Assembly (NCBI GenBank): GCA_035491935.1
Contig: DATJJW010000014.1
Location: forward strand, 1 to 12,490
Direction: 5' to 3'
Length of the DNA stretch: 12,490 nucleotides
From: DATJJW01 sp035491935
GTDB lineage: Bacteria > Pseudomonadota > Alphaproteobacteria > ATCC43930 > CGMCC-115725
Part shown: one piece after another, positions 7,264 through 12,490 of the stretch
How the letters are laid out: every line of letters begins with the position of its first letter
How positions within the stretch are numbered: the first letter of the stretch is position 1
The notes under the pieces: model-generated
Told to the model about the DNA's origin: nothing
The model's database searches: none
Seen by the model: only the letters and a program-made list of their open reading frames with translations
Made by a program: the position numbers and the translations under genes

Positions 7264-8238
7264 ATGCCCAGTTCGCCCAGGAGCCGCCCGTCCAAGAGCC
7301 TTGCCGTCGGCCTTGTTGCCGCAACCCTGCTGGCACCGGTTGCGGCCCACGCCGACATCACGGTTTATTCGGCCGGCCCCGGCAACCTTATCAACACGCT
7401 GGCCAAGGGCTTCACCAAGAAGACCGGCACCAAGGTCGAGGTGTTCCAGGGCACGACCGGCAAGGTCATGGCACGCATCGACGCCGAGGCATCGAACCCG
7501 AAGGTCGACGTCGTGATCTCGGCCTCCTGGGATACGGCCAATGACTTCGCCAAGCGCGGCTGGCTCGTCTCCTACACCAGCCCGAACGCTGCCAAGGTGC
7601 CGGCTTCGCTGAAGTCGGACACCGCCGTCGCCCAGGGCATCTCGGCGCTCGCCATCGTCTGGAACCCGGACAGCAAGACGCCCAAGCCCTCGGAATGGAC
7701 CGACCTCGCCAAGCCGGCCTACAAGGATCTGGTGAACATCCCCGATCCCGCGCAGTCCGGCGCCTCCTTCGAGCTGGTGTCGGCGCTCCAGGCGCAATAT
7801 GGCTGGGACCTGTTCAAGAGCCTCAAGGCCAATGGCGCGGCCGTCGCCGGCGCCAATGCCGAGGCATTGAACCCGGTGCTGCAGGGCGCCAAGGCCGCCG
7901 TCTTCGGCGCGGTCGACTACATCGCGCTGGGCGAGAAGGCCAAGGGTGAGAAGGTCGAGGTGATCTTCCCGGCCTCGGGCACCAACATCGCCCCGCGCCC
8001 GATCATGATCATGAAGTGGTCGAAGCATCTGGACGATGCCAGGAAGTTCGAGGACTACATGCTCTCGGATGAAGGCCAGAAGGCCGTCGCCGATGTCTAC
8101 CTGATGCCCGCGCGTACCGACATCAAGGCGAACCGTCCACTGATCACCGACCTCAAGGTGCTGAAGCTCGACACCAAATCCGCCTATGCCAAGCGCAAGG
8201 AAACGCTGAAGCAGTTCAGCGACCTGTTCGGCAAGTAA
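7264..8238 (+). CDS. Periplasmic substrate-binding protein, putative aminoalkylphosphonate (PhnS2-like)
   Basis: The 324-residue protein has a Sec signal (basic start, hydrophobic segment, AHA at 28-30) and a mature part of about 294 residues starting DITVYSAG. It belongs to the FbpA/PhnS2-type extracellular solute-binding family: early ITVYSAGPGNL, then GTTGKVMARIDAEASNPKVDVV, the hinge stretch VNIPDPAQSGASFELV and a late FEDYMLSDEGQKAVAD. These proteins capture ferric iron, aminoethylphosphonate or other small anions in the periplasm. The paired C-terminal tyrosines that bind iron in classic FbpA are not obvious; the corresponding region reads LMPARTDIKANRP. That argues mildly against iron. 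GGGAG precedes the ATG. The permease start follows 21 bases after the stop. Phosphonate specificity is inferred from the neighbours. Confidence 0.8.
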   Translation: MPSSPRSRPSKSLAVGLVAATLLAPVAAHADITVYSAGPGNLINTLAKGFTKKTGTKVEVFQGTTGKVMARIDAEASNPKVDVVISASWDTANDFAKRGWLVSYTSPNAAKVPASLKSDTAVAQGISALAIVWNPDSKTPKPSEWTDLAKPAYKDLVNIPDPAQSGASFELVSALQAQYGWDLFKSLKANGAAVAGANAEALNPVLQGAKAAVFGAVDYIALGEKAKGEKVEVIFPASGTNIAPRPIMIMKWSKHLDDARKFEDYMLSDEGQKAVADVYLMPARTDIKANRPLITDLKVLKLDTKSAYAKRKETLKQFSDLFGK

Positions 8239-8259
8239 GATTGAAAGGGCAGGGCCCCG

Positions 8260-9939
8260 ATGCGTCGATCCGGCTTCGGTGCCACTGCTCCCATAGGATG
8301 GTTCGCGACCGCGGGGCTGATCCTCGTGGTCGCCGTTCCCTTCAGCTTCGTCGTGCTGCAGGGGATTTTCCCAAATCTCGGCGCAGGTTCCTTCGCCAAG
8401 CCCTTTTCGGCGCTGGTCGCGACCTTGGGCGACCGGGCCCTTCTCGCCATGACCGGCCATACGCTCGTGTTGGGTTTCGGCGTCGTCCTCTTCTCCGCCT
8501 GCCTGGCCGTGCCGCTGGGTGTGGCGCGGGCGCTCTATAAGATTCCGTTGGCGCCGCTCTGGGACGTGATGCTGCTGGTGCCGTTCATGGTGCCGCCCTA
8601 TATCGCGACACTCGGCTGGATCATGGCGCTGGAGCCGCGTGGCTATCTCGAACAGATCGTGGGCTTCAACCTGGCGCCGCTGCTGTTCTCGCTGCCTGGC
8701 ATGATCGTGGTCATGACCATGAACACGCTGCCGGTTGTCTACTTCGCGGTAAGCCGCACGGTCGAGGCGGTTGGCTCGCGCTATGCCGATGTCGGCCGGG
8801 TCTTCGGCGCGACGCCGGCGCGGGCGTTCTGGCGCGTGACTTTCCCATTGTCGCTGCCGGGGCTGGCCGCCGGGCTGATGCTGGTCTTCGCCGCCGCCAT
8901 CGAGGAATACGGCGCGCCCGCGGCGCTTGGCGGCCGCACGCATTTCCAGGTGCTGGTCACCGGCATTGATCTGCGCGTCTCCGACTGGCCGATCGACCTG
9001 CCGGGGGCGGCGATCCTGTCGCTGACCCTGGTGACGCTGGCGCTGCTGAGCTTCCTCGGCCAGCGCTGGATCCTGCAGCGCCGCTCCTACGAGACCACGG
9101 GCGGTAAGCCCCAGAACAAGGATAAGCGGCCGCTGGGTGCACTGACGGTACCAGTCCTGCTGGGTTTCGGCACCATCGCCATGCTGGCGACGGTGCTGCC
9201 GCTGGCGGCGATTGCCACCACGGCGCTATGCCGGACGATCTCCGGCGGTCTGCATGTCTCCAACCTGACCTGGGCCAATTTCCTCGCGGTCTTCCAAGAC
9301 AGCGCCGGCGCCCTGGATGCGCTCCTCACCAGCCTGGCCCTGGGTGTGGGCACGGCATTGGTCACCGGCCTGCTGGGGCTGATCGCCGCCTATACCACGG
9401 TCAAGACCAAGTTTCGCGGCCGCATGGCGCTCGACATCATGACCATCCTGCCGAATGCGTTGCCGGGCGTGGTCGTCGCCGTCGGGCTCATCCTGGCCTG
9501 GAACTGGCCGGGCCTGCCGATCACGCCCTACAACACGCCCTTCATCCTGTTGCTGGCCTATTGCTGCATCCTGCTGCCACAGCCGGTGCGCTATACCACG
9601 GCCGCCTTCCAGCAAATCGGCGACAATCTGGAGGCGGCGGCGCGGGTCTGCGGTGCTTCGCCTGTGACTGCCTTCCGCCGGATCATGCTGCCGCTGGTGC
9701 TGCCGAGCCTGGCGACCTCGATGTTGCTGGTCTTCGCCGTGGCCTCGCGCGAGCTGGTCGCGTCCATCGTCGTGGCGCCGGTCGGGACCGAGACCATAGC
9801 GACCTTCATCTGGCGCCAGTTCGAGCAAGGGTCTATAGGCTTGGGCATGGCGATGGCCTTCATCGCCATCGTGATCACCACGCTACTGCCGCTCTGCCTC
9901 GTCGGCCTCCTGCGCAAGGTCACGGTCGTCGAGCACTGA
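8260..9939 (+). CDS. Fused double-domain ABC permease, putative aminoalkylphosphonate transport (PhnU2-like)
   Basis: At 559 residues this is two binding-protein-dependent permease domains in tandem, so one polypeptide supplies the whole membrane channel. Each half has about six membrane spans and its own ATPase-contact EAA loop: EAVGSRYADVGRVFGATPARAFWRVTFPL from residue 169 and EAAARVCGASPVTAFRRIMLPL from residue 458 (shown here only in part as family motifs EA...G......F....PL). A hydrophilic linker around 275-295 joins the halves. This fused layout and length match the PhnU2 type of putative 2-aminoethylphosphonate permeases and also some FbpB iron permeases. It follows the binding-protein gene by 21 bases and is 16 bases from the MBL-fold gene, so the genes are surely co-transcribed. 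Confidence 0.86.
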   Translation: MRRSGFGATAPIGWFATAGLILVVAVPFSFVVLQGIFPNLGAGSFAKPFSALVATLGDRALLAMTGHTLVLGFGVVLFSACLAVPLGVARALYKIPLAPLWDVMLLVPFMVPPYIATLGWIMALEPRGYLEQIVGFNLAPLLFSLPGMIVVMTMNTLPVVYFAVSRTVEAVGSRYADVGRVFGATPARAFWRVTFPLSLPGLAAGLMLVFAAAIEEYGAPAALGGRTHFQVLVTGIDLRVSDWPIDLPGAAILSLTLVTLALLSFLGQRWILQRRSYETTGGKPQNKDKRPLGALTVPVLLGFGTIAMLATVLPLAAIATTALCRTISGGLHVSNLTWANFLAVFQDSAGALDALLTSLALGVGTALVTGLLGLIAAYTTVKTKFRGRMALDIMTILPNALPGVVVAVGLILAWNWPGLPITPYNTPFILLLAYCCILLPQPVRYTTAAFQQIGDNLEAAARVCGASPVTAFRRIMLPLVLPSLATSMLLVFAVASRELVASIVVAPVGTETIATFIWRQFEQGSIGLGMAMAFIAIVITTLLPLCLVGLLRKVTVVEH

Positions 9940-9955
9940 AGCGGGGAGACGATCC

Positions 9956-11041
9956 ATGGATGTGCGGGCGATCTCCGGCTTCGGCGACAAGTCGCCGGCC
10001 TGCTTTCTGGTGACGATCGCCGATCGCCGCTTCCTGCTCGATCTGGGCGAGGGGCCGGAGCCCGGCAAATTTCCCGATCTTTCCGGGCTCGGCGCCATCG
10101 ATGCGATACTGATCAGCCATAGTCACAAGGACCACATCGGCGGGTTGAAGCTGCTGGATCGGATCGGCTCGCCACCGGTCTATGCCACGTCGATGGTGCG
10201 CGACATCGGCAAGTTGCCGGCGCTGACACATGCGCGCGATCTGCCGCTGCAGGGCATGGTCGATATCTTGGGTGTCACGGTCGAGACCGGCCGCGCCTCG
10301 CATGCACCGGGTGGCATCTGGATGCGGCTCGGCGGCGCCGAAGGCGTGCTCTATACTGGCGACTGGACGCGCGAGAGCCCGCTCTACGATCTCGATCCGA
10401 TGCCGCCGGCGAGGGTTCTGGTCTGCGATGCCTCTTATGGCGCCTATGAGGTACCGCTCGGCGAGGGCATCGGGAAGCTGTTGGCCGAGGCGGCCAAGGG
10501 GCCTTTGCTGCTGCCGATGCCGCCGGCGGGCAGGGGCCTGGACGTAGCACTAGCCTTGAGTGAGGTGGGTTGTTCCATCGCGCTGTGCCCGGCGCATCGC
10601 CAGGTCATCGACCGGCTATTGGCCAGCGATCGCGGCGAGGTGACAGCCAGTACCCGCGAGCGCCTCGCCACCCTGACGAAGAAGGCGGCCAAACTGGAAT
10701 CCGACAGCAATCCCCACGGCGTGATGTTGGCCGGTATTGCGGATGCGAGCGAAGGTCTGGCTGCGGCGCTGGCGCGCCGCTTCGCCGATGAGAGTTCTGC
10801 CGCGATCATCTTCACGGGCTTCGTCGCCGAAGGCACGCTCGGCAAGGAACTGATCCAGGTGGGCAAGGCCGGTTTCATCCGCTGGAACGTGCACCCGTTG
10901 GCCAGCGACGTCGCCTGGGTCGTCGATCAGGTGCGGCCCCAGGCCGTCATGCCCGTCTTCGCCGGCATTGAAGCCTGCCGGGACGTCGCACGCGCCTATC
11001 CAACGATCCCCTTCGACCTGACGGGCCATATCGCGCTTTGA
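9956..11041 (+). CDS. Metallo-beta-lactamase-fold hydrolase, beta-CASP-like
   Basis: The 361-residue protein has an N-terminal MBL fold with the metal motifs intact: D29 in LLDLGEG, H55-S-H57-K-D59-H60 in SHSHKDHIGG, H116 in SHAPGG and D136 in YTGDW. The region after it resembles the beta-CASP insertion of RNA- and DNA-processing nucleases: VCDASYG (acidic motif A), a His in CPAHR, and H313 in NVHPLASDVAWVVDQVRP, at the place of motif C, followed by VMPVF. Enzymes with this layout (CPSF73/COG1236 type) are usually RNA 3'-end processors, but the match is partial and the true substrate is unknown. GGGGAGA precedes the ATG, 16 bases after the permease stop, so it belongs to the transport operon. 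It differs from PhnP, the small C-P lyase phosphodiesterase, in length and motif context. Confidence 0.75.
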   Translation: MDVRAISGFGDKSPACFLVTIADRRFLLDLGEGPEPGKFPDLSGLGAIDAILISHSHKDHIGGLKLLDRIGSPPVYATSMVRDIGKLPALTHARDLPLQGMVDILGVTVETGRASHAPGGIWMRLGGAEGVLYTGDWTRESPLYDLDPMPPARVLVCDASYGAYEVPLGEGIGKLLAEAAKGPLLLPMPPAGRGLDVALALSEVGCSIALCPAHRQVIDRLLASDRGEVTASTRERLATLTKKAAKLESDSNPHGVMLAGIADASEGLAAALARRFADESSAAIIFTGFVAEGTLGKELIQVGKAGFIRWNVHPLASDVAWVVDQVRPQAVMPVFAGIEACRDVARAYPTIPFDLTGHIAL

Positions 11042-11150
11042 AACTGCCCATCAGCGATGCCGAACCTCGAGAGCAGCGCTCAGGCTTGTCATCGGTCTGC
11101 CCTATCCTGAGCGGATGTTTTGCCATTGCCCTTTGGAAAGGAATTATCCG

Positions 11151-11714
11151 GTGAGACTTGCCGCCGACAAGCCGATCGTGCCGCAGCTGATGACCCTGGT
11201 CCATGAGGGCGGTCAGGAGGCCTATGGACGGGAGGCGGTTACGCAATACGAGCACGCCATGCAGACGGCCTTGCTGGCCGAAAAATCAGGCGCTTCCTCG
11301 GCGCTGATCACCGCCAGCCTGTTCCATGATCTGGGATATATGCTCAGCATGGCGGGCGAGAAGCCGGTCGAATGGGGCATCGATACGATGCACGAGCGCA
11401 TCGCCGAGAAATATCTGCGCCGCTGGTTCGGGCCGGACGTCACCGTTCCGATCGGCCTGCATGTGCTGGCCAAGCGCTACCTTTGCGCCGTCAATCCCGA
11501 TTACCACGCGAGCCTGTCGCCGGCCTCGATCGCTTCCATGAAGGTGCAGGGTGGCGTGATGAGCCAGAAGGAGGCGTCGACCTTCCTGCTGATGCCATAT
11601 GCCGAGGATGCGGTGTCGCTGCGCATCTGGGACGATCTGGCCAAGGCGCCGGATCTGCCTCTGCCGGCGGTCGAACATTTCCGCCCGCATATCGAGGCGG
11701 CACTGACCCGGTAA
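11151..11714 (+). CDS. phnZ: PhnZ-type HD-domain mixed-valent diiron oxygenase (phosphonate C-P cleavage)
   Basis: PhnZ converts 2-amino-1-hydroxyethylphosphonate to glycine and phosphate with O2; the related TmpB does the same with the trimethylammonio analogue. The 187-residue product keeps all the iron ligands known for PhnZ: H35, H59-D60 (LFHDLG), H81, H104 and D161. It also keeps the gating pair Y25/E28 (YGREAVTQYEHA) and phosphonate-contact candidates K108, S126, Q133 and R158, almost at PhnZ numbering. I choose the GTG at 11151 because GGAAAGGA lies eight bases upstream and because this start reproduces PhnZ numbering; an in-frame ATG at 11115 lacks a ribosome site. The gene is 109 bases after the MBL-fold gene and may have its own promoter, though none is clear. 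No PhnY/TmpA hydroxylase is in view. Family placement is strong; the exact substrate is open. Confidence 0.85.
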   Translation: MRLAADKPIVPQLMTLVHEGGQEAYGREAVTQYEHAMQTALLAEKSGASSALITASLFHDLGYMLSMAGEKPVEWGIDTMHERIAEKYLRRWFGPDVTVPIGLHVLAKRYLCAVNPDYHASLSPASIASMKVQGGVMSQKEASTFLLMPYAEDAVSLRIWDDLAKAPDLPLPAVEHFRPHIEAALTR

Positions 11715-11831
11715 GGCCGCCCGCCAGCACTCCGAAATCTGGAAATAGGCGTGAGGGAGCATTGTCGCATTCAGCGCAACACAGCTTTCCATCCGGCCAC
11801 GATTATCCTCGCCGGAATAAGGACTATGTTC

Positions 11832-11866
11832 CCTCCATGAGTTGAAACCGTTTTCCTCGATGGAGG
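11832..11866 (+). promoter_or_regulatory. mRNA hairpin enclosing the Shine-Dalgarno of the 51-residue peptide gene
   Basis: CCTCCAT (11832-11838) pairs perfectly with ATGGAGG (11860-11866), and the latter contains the whole ribosome site TGGAGG that lies five bases before the ATG at 11872. The stem continues with GAG/CTC (one bulged G at 11859) and GAAA/TTTC (bulged TT at 11842-11843), closing on a CCGT tetraloop: 14 pairs in 35 bases. The structure would hide the ribosome site until melted or remodelled, as in RNA thermometers or protein- or sRNA-controlled leaders. The pairing is seen; the function is inferred. Confidence 0.5.
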
Positions 11867-11871
11867 TTCCG

Positions 11872-12027
11872 ATGATCAGACAGATCTTGATGAGTACGGT
11901 TCTTGCCGCCGTCTTCGCGACGGGCGCCGTGCTGGCTTCGTCCTCGGCAAATGCCGCTTCTCACTGGCGTTTGGACCTGCCGCAGCAATCGCAGCAGGCA
12001 CAGCAGCAGACGCCTTCGCAGCAGTAA
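11872..12027 (+). CDS. Short secreted Gln-rich peptide of unknown function
   Basis: The 51-residue product starts MIRQILMSTVLAAVFATGAV and has a textbook signal peptide ending SANA near residue 28. The mature part of about 23 residues, beginning ASHWRLDLP, ends in a Gln-rich tail (QQSQQAQQQTPSQQ). TGGAGG five bases upstream fixes the ATG at 11872; a TTG at 11842 in the same frame would overlap the leader hairpin and has no ribosome site. I do not know this family. The size and export signal suit an envelope or stress-response micropeptide, but nothing in the sequence shows a role. It is downstream of the PhnZ-type gene with a 157-base gap and probably separately controlled. Confidence 0.6.
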   Translation: MIRQILMSTVLAAVFATGAVLASSSANAASHWRLDLPQQSQQAQQQTPSQQ

Positions 12028-12043
12028 GGTTTATTTGCCGATA

Positions 12044-12091
12044 GTCTTCGCCGGCCGTGGCGGTACCCTTGCGGTGCCGCATCGCGAAGAC
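12044..12091. terminator. Nested inverted repeat after the small peptide gene
   Basis: GTCTTCGC (12044-12051) pairs perfectly with GCGAAGAC (12084-12091). Inside, GCGGTACC (12060-12067) pairs with GGTGCCGC (12073-12080) with one G-T wobble around a CTTGC loop. It starts 16 bases after the peptide stop and, with the next repeat, fills the convergent gap, so a bidirectional terminator or mRNA-end protector is likely. No T-run follows. Confidence 0.45.
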
Positions 12092-12095
12092 GACG

Positions 12096-12149
12096 GAAGC
12101 GTTCTTCGGCACCGTCACGCCAGATGCGGGGCGGTGTGAAGAACGCTTC
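12096..12149. terminator. Perfect 12-bp inverted repeat between converging genes
   Basis: GAAGCGTTCTTC (12096-12107) is the exact reverse complement of GAAGAACGCTTC (12138-12149), and CACCG/CGGTG extends the stem inside. The left end is 10 bases from the globin stop codon at 12159-12161, on the downstream side for the minus strand. It most likely ends the globin transcript, the peptide transcript, or both. A palindromic repeat element of the REP type is an alternative; no second copy occurs in this window. Confidence 0.5.
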
Positions 12150-12158
12150 GTCATTTGA

Positions 12159-12490
12159 TCAGCTGGCCTCGGCGTATTCGGGCTCAGTGTAGAGTTCCTT
12201 CTCACGGCCGATCAGGATTTCCGCCAGCACCCAATAGGCTTCTTCCCAGGCCGTCAGAATCTCCGGCGTTGCCGCATCGCCCAGCACATCCTTGATGGCG
12301 CCCAGCAGGGCAGCGCCGACCGCGGGATAGTGCTCCGGTTGGATGTTCAAGCCAGCGTGCCGCTGGGCGATGTGCTCCACCGGGCGGGCGAGCGCCGGCA
12401 GATTGTCGATGTTGCGCGCATAGGACAGGATAGCGGAGGCCAGTGCCACGGGCTGTGTGCCATTCGGCCCTTGGCGCGATTGGTCGAACA
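12159..12490 (-). CDS. Single-domain haemoglobin (Vitreoscilla type), N-terminus cut by window edge
   Basis: About 110 C-terminal residues are visible, reading in from the right edge as FDQSRQGPNGTQPVALASAI. The pattern matches the globin domain of bacterial haemoglobins and flavohaemoglobins: YARNIDNLPAL, the proximal haem-ligand histidine in IAQRHAGLNI, PEHYPAVGAALLGAIKDVLG, DAATPEILTAWEEAYWVLAE and LIGREKELY. The protein stops 8 residues after LYT, where flavohaemoglobins continue into a reductase domain. It is therefore a single-domain globin, expected total about 140-150 residues, or a flavohaemoglobin truncated at the domain boundary. Such proteins bind O2 and detoxify NO with a separate reductase. 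The globin fold itself does not start at the in-frame GTG at 12449, since homologous sequence continues to the edge. Confidence 0.88.
   Translation of the reverse strand, partial: FDQSRQGPNGTQPVALASAILSYARNIDNLPALARPVEHIAQRHAGLNIQPEHYPAVGAALLGAIKDVLGDAATPEILTAWEEAYWVLAEILIGREKELYTEPEYAEAS

Noticed and set aside
7234..8943. Minus-strand open frame of 569 residues over the binding-protein and permease genes
   Set aside because: The composition (Arg, His, Gln, Asp repeats) is typical of antisense shadow, and both plus-strand genes have complete family motifs.
11086..11108. TTGTCA and TATCCT as a promoter for the PhnZ-type gene
   Set aside because: Spacing is only 11 bases, too short for a sigma-70 promoter.

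Overview
This window looks like the chromosome of a GC-rich alphaproteobacterium. Rhodospirillales-like is my best guess from composition and from the gene families (class Ib aspartate aminotransferase, a 17 kDa surface-antigen-type protein, a BenE transporter and a PhnZ/PhnS2-type phosphonate locus), but no rRNA or species marker is present. I see no insertion sequence, phage gene, tRNA or CRISPR array, and no gene-free stretch longer than about 170 bases.

Left part (1-5000): the first 58 codons of uvrB run off the left edge on the minus strand. It is divergent from a class I aspartate aminotransferase gene (344-1546), which ends in a strong hairpin. A Tat-exported molybdopterin methionine sulfoxide reductase (msrP, 1707-2684) follows, without msrQ next to it. 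Then come a small Gln/Ser/Thr-rich unknown protein (2806-3030) behind a perfect TATAAT box and, on the minus strand, a secreted surface-antigen-like protein (3094-3687) and a BenE-type benzoate/H+ symporter (3782-4966).

Central part (5073-11714): a SAM-dependent methyltransferase is divergent from benE. After a hairpin and a short AT-rich regulatory region with PhoB-like half-sites comes a compact operon: ABC ATPase (6131-7231), periplasmic binding protein (7264-8238), fused double permease (8260-9939), a beta-CASP-like metallo-beta-lactamase-fold protein (9956-11041) and a PhnZ-type HD-domain diiron oxygenase (11151-11714, GTG start). The transporter has the architecture of the putative 2-aminoethylphosphonate importer PhnS2-T2-U2, and the oxygenase keeps every active-site residue I recall for PhnZ. 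The simplest reading is uptake of an aminoalkylphosphonate followed by oxidative C-P bond cleavage releasing phosphate. The partner 2-oxoglutarate hydroxylase (PhnY/TmpA) is not in the window.

Right part (11715-12490): a 51-residue secreted Gln-rich peptide has its ribosome binding site fully enclosed in a predicted mRNA hairpin, which suggests translational control. It converges, across two long nested or perfect inverted repeats, on a minus-strand single-domain haemoglobin (Vitreoscilla-Hb-like) cut by the right edge. The points most worth a second look are the MBL-fold protein in a phosphonate operon, the orphan PhnZ with a possible Pho box, the methyltransferase beside it, and the SD-sequestering hairpin.
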